A stretch of DNA of 64,000 nt, taken from contig NZ_CP019791.1 of assembly GCF_002007645.1 (NCBI RefSeq), positions 1,054,001 through 1,118,000 of the forward strand. Direction: 5' to 3'. The translations under genes were made by a program, and so were the position numbers. Shown here piece by piece: positions 44,216 to 53,377 of the stretch. Position 1 is the stretch's first letter. Every line of letters begins with the position of its first letter. Below the pieces are notes generated by a model. It was given only the letters and a program-made list of their open reading frames with translations. It did no database searches and had not been told where the DNA came from. The stretch comes from Anaerohalosphaera lusitana. GTDB taxonomy: Bacteria; Planctomycetota; Phycisphaerae; Sedimentisphaerales; Anaerohalosphaeraceae.

Positions 44216-47029
44216 TTACCAGTCCCTGCTGAATGATGCGAAGTCGGAGAAGTCAATCTGGCCGTTGCGGGAGATGTCGGCTGGTGAGAGTGCTGCGTCG
44301 TTGTTGAGCCAGGATTCGCCGAGCAGGGACAGGTCGTTTGCGTCTACGGTTCCGTCGTTCTGCAGGTCGGCAGCGCTGCCTGAGGTGGAGTCGGACATTG
44401 AGGCCTGGCGGGTTCCGCCGTATGCGCCGAGGTTTATGAGTTGGCCGTGGGGGTAGAGTTCCAGGGTCCAGTCGGCGAGCGGGTCGCCTGCGTCGATCGC
44501 GGGGCTTGTGACGGAGTCCTTTATCCATGATTTGGTTGTCGGGTCGTATCGGCCGTTGCGGGACTGGAGGCGGTAGTCGCCGTCTGACCAGTAGATGTCG
44601 TCGCCGTCGAGGATCCAGCGGCCAGTGTCGGAGGCGTAGAGGGGGTCGCCGTCGATGTTGTTGGAGGCGTGGGGGAGGGCGTTGATGTCAGTTGCGCCGG
44701 TGCAGGTTGCGGAGGTGTCGTTGTCGTAGTAGTCGCCGTCGGGGTTGTCGTAGAAGAGGCAGTAGGTGACGGCGGGGTCGGAGGCGGAGTGGTTTTCGTA
44801 GATGGCTGTGCCGACGTTGTGTGTGAAGATGGAGTTGGTGATCGATGGTGAGCAGTCGTAGCAGGCGATGCCGCCGACGGTGTTCGCGGTGGTGTTATAG
44901 TTGACGGTGCAGTTGGTCATGCCGAAGGGGGATTCGCTTGCGTAGATCGCGCCGCCTACGTTGGCGGTGTCGTTTGCGGTGAAGCGGCAATTTTTGATCT
45001 GCGGGTCGGAGAGGGAGGCGTATATTGCGCCGCCTGCGTTGTCTGCGCTGTTTGCGATGAAGGCGCAGTCGGTGATCGTCGGGGACGAGTTGAGGGCTGC
45101 CTGGATCGCGCCGCCGAAGTGATAGGCGGAATTGTTTTTGAACGTGCAGTTGTCTATCACGGGGCTCGATGCGAGGCAGCGTATGGCGCCGCCTCCGGTG
45201 TTGGAGCCGTAGGCGTGGCTGTCGGTGATGATGCAGTTGGTGATGGTGGGGGATGCGTAGCTGAGGTTGATCGCGGCGCCTTCGAATGCGTAGCCGCGGG
45301 TGATGGTGAAGCCGTCGATGAGGGATGTGTTTGTTTCGTTATTTTCGAAGCGGAAGGCGAGTGCGCCGGACTGGCAGTCGATGGTGCAGTTTGCGGGGCC
45401 GTTGAGGCTCTTGAGGGTGAGGGCCTTGCCGTTGAAGTTGATGAGGTTGTTGCCGGTGCCGGTGTATGTTCCGTCCATGACGATGACCGTGCCGTCGGTT
45501 GGGATGAGATCGAGGGCTTCCTGTATCGTGTCGAACGGGTAGGTCTGTGTGCCGTCTTCGGAGGGCTGGCCGGGTCCGTCGTCGTCTACGTAGAGGGTTG
45601 TGGGGACGGCTTCGAATTCGACGGTGACGGATCTGTCTGCGTCCATCGTTACCTGGTTGGTGTTCGTTTTGAGGGTGTCGTCGTCCGTGCCGGACCATTG
45701 GCTGACGCGGTAGCCGGGTGCGGGCGAGGCGGTGAGGTCGACGGTTGTGCCGGGGGCGTAGCTACCGGACTCGGGTGAGATGGAGCCGTTGGAGCCTGTG
45801 ACGGAGGCGGTGAGGCTGTATAGCGAGGCGGGGGCTTCGGGGTGGTGGTAGCCGATGTCGACTGTTGCGGTGTCGTGAACGCCGTCGGTTCGAGTGGTGA
45901 GTGCGTCGAGGGAGAGGTTGTATGCGAGGTCACTGCCTGCGTCGACGCAGGGGCTTTGGGAGGGCTGGCCGGAGGCGGTTTGGCTGAGGTAGTAGTCGGA
46001 GAGCGGGCCTGTGACGAAGAGGGGATCGCCGTCGATGTTGTCGCTGGCGTTGGAGATGTTCATGTTTATTTCAGCGGCGGTGGAGAACTGCCAGGTGTCG
46101 TAGTCGCGGAAGTCGGCGACGGTGTTTGAGTAGAAGTGGCAGAAGGTGACGGTGGGGTCGGCGTTCTGGCCGTCTTCGTATATGCCGTAGTTTGTGTTGT
46201 AGGCGATGGTGCAGTTGGTGACGGTGGGAGTGGTTGCGGCGGAGTAGGTGCTGTAGCAGTAGATGCCGCCACCGCCGTTGAATCCGGCGGAGTTGTGGGC
46301 GATGGTGCAGTTGGTGATGATCGCGTTTGCGCCGTAATCGCAGAAGATGGCACCGCCTTTTTGAGCGGCGGAATTGTTGGCGAGGAGGCAGTTATTGATG
46401 GTCGGGCTGAGGTGGGGGTCGCAGTAGATAGCGCCGCCGCTTTCGGAAGCGGTGTTGTCGGTGATGACGCAGTTTTCGATGGTTGGGTTGACGAAGCCGC
46501 CGACGGAGATCGCTGCGCCGAGGGCGGCGGAGTTGTTGGTGAAGGTGCAGTCGGTGATGAGGGAAGCGGTATCGATGCAGGAGATTGCTGCGCCGAGGTA
46601 TGCGGAATTATTTTTGAAGACGCAATTTTTTATTGTGGGGGATGTTGAACCGTCCCAGCCGCCGTTGATCTGAATTGCGTTGTTGGTTGCATTGATTATG
46701 GTGAAGCCGTCGACGGCGGCGGCGGATGATTCGCCTGTCATGAAGAATACGAAGGCGGAGGAGTTTGCGGCGCTTTGGCAGTCGATGGTGCAGGCTGCGG
46801 GGCCGTTGGCGCTTTGGAGGATGAGGTCCTTGCCCTGGAAGTCGAGCATTGTATTGTTTGTGCCGGTGTATGTGCCGTCTGTAACGGTTATAGTGTCGCC
46901 GGGGGATGCTGCGGTGACGGCGGATTTGATGTCGGGGTATGTTTGTCCGGTGCCGACGGTTAGGTTTGCGGCGTGTGCTGACGGCAGGCATACGAAAAGT
47001 GCGAGCAAAAGGATCGACTTCTTCATCAC
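44216..47029 (-). CDS. Secreted right-handed beta-helix protein with InlB-type and dockerin-like domains
   Basis: A 937-residue secreted protein. Signal peptide about 1-20. Two parallel beta-helix regions (about 22-395 and 480-850) each start with a YPDIKSAVTAASPGDTITV- or YPFDTIQEALDLIPTDGTVI-type entry and contain rungs such as PTIENCVITDNTASESGGAI and PTITNCIITDSHAYGSNTGG, as in polysaccharide lyases and right-handed helix adhesins. Between them lies an InlB B-repeat-like module (GSYAPGTTVDLTASPAPGYR). The end is dockerin-like (NDGTVDANDLSLLGESW; ISRNGQIDFSDFASFSRDW). After the stop, the same frame stays open for 26 more codons. Pectin/alginate-type lyase activity is possible but unproven. 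Confidence 0.85.
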   Translation of the reverse strand: MMKKSILLLALFVCLPSAHAANLTVGTGQTYPDIKSAVTAASPGDTITVTDGTYTGTNNTMLDFQGKDLILQSANGPAACTIDCQSAANSSAFVFFMTGESSAAAVDGFTIINATNNAIQINGGWDGSTSPTIKNCVFKNNSAYLGAAISCIDTASLITDCTFTNNSAALGAAISVGGFVNPTIENCVITDNTASESGGAIYCDPHLSPTINNCLLANNSAAQKGGAIFCDYGANAIITNCTIAHNSAGFNGGGGIYCYSTYSAATTPTVTNCTIAYNTNYGIYEDGQNADPTVTFCHFYSNTVADFRDYDTWQFSTAAEINMNISNASDNIDGDPLFVTGPLSDYYLSQTASGQPSQSPCVDAGSDLAYNLSLDALTTRTDGVHDTATVDIGYHHPEAPASLYSLTASVTGSNGSISPESGSYAPGTTVDLTASPAPGYRVSQWSGTDDDTLKTNTNQVTMDADRSVTVEFEAVPTTLYVDDDGPGQPSEDGTQTYPFDTIQEALDLIPTDGTVIVMDGTYTGTGNNLINFNGKALTLKSLNGPANCTIDCQSGALAFRFENNETNTSLIDGFTITRGYAFEGAAINLSYASPTITNCIITDSHAYGSNTGGGAIRCLASSPVIDNCTFKNNSAYHFGGAIQAALNSSPTITDCAFIANSADNAGGAIYASLSDPQIKNCRFTANDTANVGGAIYASESPFGMTNCTVNYNTTANTVGGIACYDCSPSITNSIFTHNVGTAIYENHSASDPAVTYCLFYDNPDGDYYDNDTSATCTGATDINALPHASNNIDGDPLYASDTGRWILDGDDIYWSDGDYRLQSRNGRYDPTTKSWIKDSVTSPAIDAGDPLADWTLELYPHGQLINLGAYGGTRQASMSDSTSGSAADLQNDGTVDANDLSLLGESWLNNDAALSPADISRNGQIDFSDFASFSRDW

Positions 47030-47103
47030 GGGCCCTCTCCCTGAGTAAAGTTATAACCGAGAAAACCCTTGCGCAGATCTTCTCTACTAATTATTGACTA
47101 TGT

Positions 47104-47132
47104 ATTTTAACATATCTGCGGTTTTGATCCAA
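47104..47132 (-). promoter_or_regulatory. Promoter of the beta-helix gene
   Basis: Minus strand: TTGGAT (47127-47132), 17 bases, TAAAAT (47104-47109), about 75 bases before the start codon. Confidence 0.55.
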
Positions 47133-47360
47133 GTGAAATGTTGGATCTTCGGTATGTGGTGAGTGTGATATGGCGTAGAAAAGGGCATTCAAAAAGATGG
47201 TTAATCAGGACGGGCCGCCGCAAAATTTAACAGCCGCGCCTCCGACGTACTTTGAAGGGGTCCATTCTCGGCGAACCGTGAAATTATGCGGCTGGTGAGT
47301 TCGGTAAATGGTGGAGAAAGTTTGAACCCTGCTCCCGTTCTTTAATGTTTCGTAATGTCG
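47133..47360. other. Intergenic region with repeat B
   Basis: No gene. Holds repeat B copy 3 and the space between the beta-helix promoter and the LamG gene terminator. Confidence 0.5.
47212..47294 (+). repeat. Dispersed repeat B, copy 3
   Basis: GGGCCGCCGCAAAATTTAAC, AGCCGCGCCTCCGACGTACT, GGTCCATTCTCGGCGAACC, GTGAAATTATGCGGCTGG; the extension GTGAGTTCGGTA follows. Confidence 0.8.
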
Positions 47361-47395
47361 CAAAAAAGGCGGGGCAGTTTTCACTGCTCCGCCTT
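47361..47395 (-). terminator. Rho-independent terminator of the LamG gene at 47441
   Basis: AAGGCGGGGCAG (47366-47377) pairs with CTGCTCCGCCTT (47384-47395), a 12-bp stem with one mismatch, followed on the minus strand by TTTTTTG. Confidence 0.85.
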
Positions 47396-47440
47396 GGGGA
47401 GTGATGTCACTATTATGTGACTTCGGTTCGGTTTATCTGC

Positions 47441-49006
47441 TTAGTTTGCAGAGATGATTCCGCTGTCTAGCCACTGTGCGGCGAAGATGGCGAAGTCCGC
47501 GATGTTTACTTCGCAGTCGTCGTTGAAGTCCATAACGGGTGCGAGTGCACAGACTTCTCCGCCTACTTCGTTCACGTAGAGCTGAGCGACGTCTGAGGCT
47601 GTGAGCGGGTAGTTGTAGATGCGGACGTCGTCGAGTATGCCGCCGAGGGGGATGGAGCCGTCGTCGCGAGCACCGATGCTAACTACTCCGTCGGTGTCAG
47701 GGCCTACTGTGCGGGTGTAGACGAGTTCGGCTACGCCGTTCTTGTAGATCGTGACTGTTTCGTCGGCTTCGTATGTGATGACGAAGTGCTGCCACTGGCC
47801 CGCGGGGTCGAGGTCGAGGAGCGATCCTGTTCCGATGTTCGAGGGGCTTGTGTTGATCCAGATCGCATCATCAGTGGGCTGAACCACGAAATCCCATCGT
47901 GCGTTGTCCCAGCCGGTGGTGCCGTCTTTTGCGGTGATGCATGTGTCGGTTGTGACGCCTGCATCGAGGTTGACCCATGCTGAGATCGTTGGGGTCGTGC
48001 CCGGATCGAAGGTGCCCGCGGTTGCGTAGGCGTTGGGGTCGGAGACTATCGAGACTGCGCCTGCGGGGTCGCCGTTGGCGCCGGGGACGAAGACGGAAGA
48101 ATCGATCGTGCCGCCTACGAGGGCGTCATTGCCGTTGCCGCTGACGTCGATGTATGCTCCGTCGACGAAGTCTGCCTGGTCCATTGTCCAGTGTGCGACG
48201 AGGCGCTGTACCGTGAGTGCAGCGGTTTCGGAAGTGACGGTGCCGCCGGGTGCTGTGACTACGCAGTAGTAGCTGCCTTCGTCGGTGAGTGCTACTGACG
48301 GGAAGGAAAGGGCCTGTGTTGTCGCGACGTTAGGATCGTTTGTGCCGTCGAGAACCTTTTTCCACTGATAGGTGAGGCCTGTGGAATCGCCTGTTGCGGA
48401 GTTGACGGCGTCGACTGTGAATTCAGCGGGATCGCCGAGAAGTACGGACTGGTCGGCGGGTTGGGTCACGATGGACGGGACCTCGGTTGTGGTGACTTCT
48501 GAAGTGAGAGAGACGGTGTCGAGGAAAGTCCAGTTCCATGCGCCGTGGAAGCGTACGCCGATGGGCTTGCCGACGTAGTCTGCGCCTGCTGCTGCGACGA
48601 ATTCACCTGTTCCCTGGTCCCATGTTCCGTTGCTGGTGTCGGTGGAGCTGATGCTGACGGACCAGCCTGGGATGTCGGTCTGCACGCCGGCATCTTCGTA
48701 GTAGAGCTGGGCGGTGAGGGGACGGCCGGCGGTGCTGATGGTCATGTAGAAGTCGATGGTGTAGGTGTTGCCTGCGACGATGTTGTGAGCGGTCGTCTGG
48801 TAGGCGCTGCCGTCGTTGTTGGACTTGCCGAGGACGATGCTGTAGGTTCCCTGGTGGACGTTGTCTGTTCGCCACTGTCCGTCGGTGCCTGTGATGGTCC
48901 AGTCGGAGTCTGGGGTTTCAAAGCCGCCGTTGACCAGGACCTCTTCGGCTTGTGCAGCCGAGACAACTAAACACAATGAAAGTAAACAAATTACGAGTCT
49001 CATCAT
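47441..49006 (-). CDS. Secreted LamG protein with Ig-like and dockerin-like domains
   Basis: A 521-residue secreted protein starting behind GGAGGGTCT. Signal peptide about 1-20. Residues 22-170 are a beta-sandwich carbohydrate-binding-like domain (VLVNGGFETPDSDWTITGTD). Residues 178-262 are Ig-like (PADQSVLLGDPAEFTVDAVN, GSYYCVVTAPGG). A LamG/concanavalin domain follows (VAHWTMDQADFVDGAYIDVS to GGILDDVRIYNYPL). The end is dockerin-like (MDFNDDCEVNIADFAIFAAQ). Its LamG-dockerin half is a paralogue of the N-terminal half of the GH16 protein at 51616. Likely binds polysaccharide outside the cell. Confidence 0.85.
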   Translation of the reverse strand: MMRLVICLLSLCLVVSAAQAEEVLVNGGFETPDSDWTITGTDGQWRTDNVHQGTYSIVLGKSNNDGSAYQTTAHNIVAGNTYTIDFYMTISTAGRPLTAQLYYEDAGVQTDIPGWSVSISSTDTSNGTWDQGTGEFVAAAGADYVGKPIGVRFHGAWNWTFLDTVSLTSEVTTTEVPSIVTQPADQSVLLGDPAEFTVDAVNSATGDSTGLTYQWKKVLDGTNDPNVATTQALSFPSVALTDEGSYYCVVTAPGGTVTSETAALTVQRLVAHWTMDQADFVDGAYIDVSGNGNDALVGGTIDSSVFVPGANGDPAGAVSIVSDPNAYATAGTFDPGTTPTISAWVNLDAGVTTDTCITAKDGTTGWDNARWDFVVQPTDDAIWINTSPSNIGTGSLLDLDPAGQWQHFVITYEADETVTIYKNGVAELVYTRTVGPDTDGVVSIGARDDGSIPLGGILDDVRIYNYPLTASDVAQLYVNEVGGEVCALAPVMDFNDDCEVNIADFAIFAAQWLDSGIISAN

Positions 49007-49080
49007 AGACCCTCCAAAAGAAATTAGTAAAACTTATTTCACACAGCTTTTACGTTGCTGTTGACACACTTATAAAGACA

Positions 49081-50766
49081 CTACTTTGCCAGGATCAGTG
49101 TCGGATCGGCGATGGAGGCAGTATTGAATCTGATATCGTCATCGCTTCCGTCGGTTGCTATAATGGTCAGGAACCTGTCATCGGGGTAAAGCGGTACGTC
49201 GATGAGGACGCCTTTGTCGCCGATGTTGTAATCCTGTTTTTCGAAACGTATCCGGCCGTCCACGAGGACGTGTATGCTTGAGATCGTGTCGGGGTACTGG
49301 GGGGCCTTGTGGTCATTGAGGCCGTAGACGCCGTAGAATTTTGTGAAGTCCTTGTTTTCGCTTATTTTGTAAATGCGCCTGAATGCGTCGAGGTCGAATG
49401 TTATGCCCTGGTTCGGGTTGATCTTAAGGGCATTGGCGGGTTTGGAGCGGACGTTTTCCGGGAGCTCGAAGCTGTCGTACCAGCCCATTCGGTAGATGCC
49501 GACGAAGAATTTGTCGTTGGTGGGAGGGCAGTTCTCGAATGTTTGGCCGGTGGATGAAATCTGTACGGGTCCGGCGGCTGGGTTGGGTGCGAAGACGCCG
49601 TCGACGAACGGGTTGCTGGTTACGGGATGGTATTTGCCGTCGGAGGAATAGTTGAAACGCTGCCAGTTCTTTTCGGTGTCCTTTATGAAGCTACCATGTC
49701 TGAGATCGCCGGTTCGGGTGTCGATGCTCCAGTTGTCGGTTCTGGTGCTTTCGGTGAAGTTGTGTGCGACGATGTCTGCGAGGTTTATGTCTTCGCCTCG
49801 CCAGAGCAGGTTGTGATCTGAATCGATGTTTCTTACGAAGAGGCGGTCGCTGCAGGGTGTGCGGTAGATATTGCCTGTGGTGGGGTCGACCATGCGTGCG
49901 TTGTCTGCGGTTATTTCCTCGCTGGTTTTATTTTTGCCCTGTCCCGCGACGAGGACGGTTTTGCCTTCGAGGACGTGCAGTTGTACCGATCCGCTGGACG
50001 CGACTTCTACGCCGAATTCGGTGCCGAGGTCCATGATCTTGGCGTTTCCGGTGGAGACCGTGAATCCGCAGGCTTCTGGGGGTACGACGGAGTAGAGTTT
50101 GCCGAGGTTGAGGCGGACCTGGTCGCCGGTTATTATGGCGATTTCGGCGGGGCCTTCGAGGATGACTTCGGCGTTGTTGTCGAAGCGTATCTTTGCGAAG
50201 CCGCTGCGGAGGGTGAGGTTTTTCTGGTGTGTGTTGAGCCTGTGGCCGGGTTTTATGCTGTTTTCGGACCATTGGGCGTTTATTGTGTCGGTGACGGTTG
50301 CGACTTGATCGGCGGTTCTGGATTCGGTGATGAAAAGGCCTATTATGAGAAGCAGTGCCGCGGCGGTGGACAGGGCGAGGGTGTAGGCGGCAAGTTTGCT
50401 TACTTCGCGTTTTTTGGGTTTATGCGTGGAGACTGTTTTGTGCGGGGAGTGTTTGGCGGTGCTTGGTTTGGCAGCAGGTTCGTCAATTTCCAGGGTTTGT
50501 GCGGAAGCTTCCTGCTGTGCAAGGGCCTGCCAGAGGTTGGCATCGAAGTCGGGGCCTATTTCATCGGGCTGCTGGATCTCGAAGAGCTTTTTGGGGTCCT
50601 GCAGGGCCGAGTGGAGCTGTAGCGAGTCGATGTAGTAGTCCAGCGCATCGGGGTCGTTTCGGAGGAGTTCGTTGAGGCGGGTTTTGCCCTCGGCGGAGAT
50701 GGTGCCGTTGAGTGATTCTTCGATGAGGAGCGCCAGCAGTCTTGTGGAGGAGTTGTCATTGCTCAT
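49081..50766 (-). CDS. FecR-family membrane anti-sigma regulator
   Basis: A 561-residue membrane protein paired with the ECF sigma factor. The ATG at 50766 overlaps the sigma gene's stop (ATGA). Residues 1-60 are the cytosolic anti-sigma segment (LLALLIEESLNGTISAEGKT; DALDYYIDSLQLHSAL). A membrane helix lies at about 125-147. The FecR domain follows (FAKIRFDNNAEVILEGPAEI; KIMDLGTEFGVEVASSGSVQ). The C-terminal 200 residues form an NPCBM-like beta-sandwich (GITFDLDAFRRIY, SSIHVLVDGRIRFEK), perhaps sensing a sugar outside the cell. Confidence 0.85.
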   Translation of the reverse strand: MSNDNSSTRLLALLIEESLNGTISAEGKTRLNELLRNDPDALDYYIDSLQLHSALQDPKKLFEIQQPDEIGPDFDANLWQALAQQEASAQTLEIDEPAAKPSTAKHSPHKTVSTHKPKKREVSKLAAYTLALSTAAALLLIIGLFITESRTADQVATVTDTINAQWSENSIKPGHRLNTHQKNLTLRSGFAKIRFDNNAEVILEGPAEIAIITGDQVRLNLGKLYSVVPPEACGFTVSTGNAKIMDLGTEFGVEVASSGSVQLHVLEGKTVLVAGQGKNKTSEEITADNARMVDPTTGNIYRTPCSDRLFVRNIDSDHNLLWRGEDINLADIVAHNFTESTRTDNWSIDTRTGDLRHGSFIKDTEKNWQRFNYSSDGKYHPVTSNPFVDGVFAPNPAAGPVQISSTGQTFENCPPTNDKFFVGIYRMGWYDSFELPENVRSKPANALKINPNQGITFDLDAFRRIYKISENKDFTKFYGVYGLNDHKAPQYPDTISSIHVLVDGRIRFEKQDYNIGDKGVLIDVPLYPDDRFLTIIATDGSDDDIRFNTASIADPTLILAK

Positions 50767-51332
50767 GTGATGTTCTCCTCTACGAGGCGGTGACGGATGC
50801 ATTGGACGAGTACGTTGTGTATTCGGGAGAGCGTTCTGTAGATGCCCATTCGATTTCTGGAGAAGCGGTCGGCGATCTGCTGGGGCGGCAGGCCCTGTTC
50901 GTAACGCATCTGGACGATCTTGCGGTCCTTTGTGTCGAGCTTGCCGAGGCATTTTCTCAGTGCGTCGACGTATCTGCTTTGCGGGTCGGTTTGCTGGTCC
51001 ATGAGCTCGCCGGTGCGGTTTGCGATGATGTCGAGTACGTCGTGTTCGAGGATCTTTGACTGCTTGCTTTGTTTGCGGTAGTGGGCACGGACGCAGTTAT
51101 GGGCTATTTTGATGCCCCAGGCGGCGAAGTTGGTGCCTGGTTTGAACTGGTCGAATTTTGACCACATGACGGTGGCGACTTCCTGGAAGATGTCGTCGGC
51201 GTCGTTGTGATTTGGGACCAGCATGAGGATGTAGGTCTGAATCCGCTTCTGGTTTGTTACAAAGAGGCGGAGATAGGCCGATGCCTTTGATGCTTCGGTT
51301 ATATCATGATTTTGCTGGTTTCTGTCTGTCAT
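50763..51332 (-). CDS. ECF-type RNA polymerase sigma factor
   Basis: A 189-residue sigma-70-family factor of the planctomycete/verrucomicrobial ECF type. Region 2 has YILMLVPNHNDADDIFQEVA then TVMWSKFDQFKPGTNFAAWG; region 4 has RKIVQMRYEQGLPPQQIADR and FSRNRMGIYRTLSRIH. The ATG at 51332 (MTDRNQQNHD) is chosen over one 22 codons upstream on alignment grounds. Coupled by ATGA overlap to the FecR gene. Probably directs transcription of nearby polysaccharide-related genes. Confidence 0.88.
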   Translation of the reverse strand: MTDRNQQNHDITEASKASAYLRLFVTNQKRIQTYILMLVPNHNDADDIFQEVATVMWSKFDQFKPGTNFAAWGIKIAHNCVRAHYRKQSKQSKILEHDVLDIIANRTGELMDQQTDPQSRYVDALRKCLGKLDTKDRKIVQMRYEQGLPPQQIADRFSRNRMGIYRTLSRIHNVLVQCIRHRLVEENIT

Positions 51333-51615
51333 AAAGCTTTTTCTGTTCCCAATGAGGGATTGAACGAATTGTGCTACGCTTAAGGGCACCTCTAACAATT
51401 CATTTTGTCGGACAAGCGAATCTTTTTAATTCCGAGCGGCGTCAGACAAAAACCGCTTTAGCGGCAACTAAAGCTGATCTGTCTTCCTTGCCGGAACGCA
51501 AAAATCTTCTACTTGCCGCTCAAAAGCAATTATTAGAGCTACCCTTAATGCAGGGTTCTATTCGGTATTAAACGCAAAATGTTGTTAATTTTGTAATTTT
51601 TCTCTGAGTTTGGAT

Positions 51616-53151
51616 TTATTGCCGGTCGGTTACGTCGTAGACGCGGACGTAGTCGACGGTGAAGTAGTCGGGGAGGTTTGCCTGGGTGATGTCGCCTGCC
51701 CAGGAGCCGATCTCTTCGCTGAGATAGACGTATTCGGGGACCTGCGAGACACCGCCTGCTGAGGTTCGCCAGACCTCGTTGCCGTCTATATAGAAGATGT
51801 ATTCGGTCGGCGTCCACCATACGCCGAAGCGGTGCCAGCCCTCGAGTGCGGCGGGGTAGTTGGTGATCTGTCCGACTGACTGGTGCTCTTCGCCGTAGCC
51901 GTCCCAGTGGAGAGCGTGCTGTACGCGGCCGTCTCGGTAGGGCCATTCCATGACGTCAATTTCGGTGCCGTCTGTGCCTTCATTGCCGATGGAGCCGGTG
52001 CCTGCACACTGGATCCAGAATGCGGACCAGTGGCCGGGCTGGTGGGGGAGTTTGCAGCGGGCCTCCCAGTAGCCGTATTTGTGCTCGAATTTGTCCTTTG
52101 TCCAGACAGCGCCGGATGTGTAGCGGTCGCCGTCTTTTCGGACTCGGAGGATTAGGTTGCCCTGGCCGTCGAGGTAGGAGTTGTCTTTGGTCCACCAGCC
52201 GCCCTTGCGCTGCCAGTCGCCCTGTATGGTCCATTTGGTCAGGTCTATGTCGGTTCCTTCGAATTCGTCATTGAAGACGAGTGTCCAGGTTTTGTCGGGG
52301 GGCAGGTAGGGGAGGCTGCCGTCGTCGGTGAGGGGGCCGTAGCCGTCTTCGAGCCAGTGGGAGGCGAAGATCATGAGGTCGGAGTAGTCGACGATGCAGT
52401 CGTTGTTGAAGTCCATGGAGGGTCTGTCGGCGCATATCTCGCCGCCTGCCTGGTCGACGTAGAGCTGAGCGATCTGTTCGTATGGGAGGGGGTAGTTGTA
52501 TATTCTGACGTCGTCGAGGGTGCCGTGGAGGGGGATGGTGCCGTTGGCCCGGGCACCGATCGCGACGGTGCCGGAGTCGTCGGGGCCTGGTGCGCGGTCT
52601 TCGAATGTTCGCATTTTTACGGCGTTTTTGTAGAGGGTTGCGGTGCCGTTAGCGTCGATGGTGAGGCATAGGTGCTGCCACTGGCCGGGCGGATCGAGGA
52701 TGCCGGGGGCCGCGAGGTTGGTGCTGAGGTTGGCCCAGATGCCGGCGGTGTCAGCCTGGACGAGGAATTCCCATTTTGCGTCGTCCCAGTGGGCGGAGTC
52801 GCTTCGTTTTGCGGTTATGCAGGTATCGCCGGATGCGTTTGGGTTCAGTTTTACCCATGCGGAGATGGTGAGGGTTTGGCCGGGGTCGAATGTGCCTGCG
52901 GTCGCCCATGCGGCGGGGTTTGCGTAGAGGTCGAGGGCGCCGGTGGTGTTTCCGTTGACGCCGGGGACGAAATTGGGCGGCGGGGTGTTGGCTGCGGCGT
53001 GATGGTCGTTGCCGCTGACGTCGAGGTATAGGCCTTTGGCGTAGTCGGTCTGGTCGAATGTCCAGTGGGCGATGAGGGTGTTTTCGGCGGATCGGGCGGT
53101 GGAGAGGCAGGTGAGAGCGAGTATGGCTGCGATAAACAGGGTATTTTTCAC
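51616..53151 (-). CDS. Secreted GH16-family endo-glycanase with LamG and internal dockerin-like domain
   Basis: A 511-residue secreted enzyme. Signal peptide about 1-21. LamG domain (24-235), then a dockerin-like segment (MDFNNDCIVDYSDLMIFASH, about 245-264), then a GH16 catalytic domain (285-505). The GH16 catalytic motif is E397-I-D399-V-M-E402 (nucleophile, assisting Asp, acid/base). GH16 members cleave beta-1,3/1,4-glucans, agar, carrageenan or porphyran; the subsite residues do not settle which. The placement of the dockerin-like segment between LamG and the enzyme, instead of at the end, is unusual. Confidence 0.9.
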   Translation of the reverse strand: MKNTLFIAAILALTCLSTARSAENTLIAHWTFDQTDYAKGLYLDVSGNDHHAAANTPPPNFVPGVNGNTTGALDLYANPAAWATAGTFDPGQTLTISAWVKLNPNASGDTCITAKRSDSAHWDDAKWEFLVQADTAGIWANLSTNLAAPGILDPPGQWQHLCLTIDANGTATLYKNAVKMRTFEDRAPGPDDSGTVAIGARANGTIPLHGTLDDVRIYNYPLPYEQIAQLYVDQAGGEICADRPSMDFNNDCIVDYSDLMIFASHWLEDGYGPLTDDGSLPYLPPDKTWTLVFNDEFEGTDIDLTKWTIQGDWQRKGGWWTKDNSYLDGQGNLILRVRKDGDRYTSGAVWTKDKFEHKYGYWEARCKLPHQPGHWSAFWIQCAGTGSIGNEGTDGTEIDVMEWPYRDGRVQHALHWDGYGEEHQSVGQITNYPAALEGWHRFGVWWTPTEYIFYIDGNEVWRTSAGGVSQVPEYVYLSEEIGSWAGDITQANLPDYFTVDYVRVYDVTDRQ

Positions 53152-53348
53152 TTGGACGGTCCTTGCAAAAGTACGGAACTATCTTTTGGTTACGGCTAGA
53201 TGGGGCGCGGAGCGTGATTTTGCACGTAAAAACTGTTAAAGATCTGTGAATTGTTTAGTTTTTCGGTAGCGATGTAGCGTTTTTGGACTTGGTGAGTGGC
53301 TGGTAAATTGTTGTAGGTCAGGGATTTATGTTCAAGGTTGCAATTTAA

Positions 53349-53366
53349 AGTGTCTGACCCTGTTTA
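53349..53366 (+). repeat. GTGTCTGACCC motif, copy 4
   Basis: AAAGTGTCTGACCCTGTTTA, 12 bases downstream of the stop codon of the SUMF1 gene at 53378. Confidence 0.55.
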
Positions 53367-53377
53367 CTTCTCGTAAT

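Noticed and set aside
46136-46648. 170-codon Gly/Val-rich plus-strand frame
   Set aside because: Antisense to the beta-helix gene; composition results from the skewed codon use of that gene.
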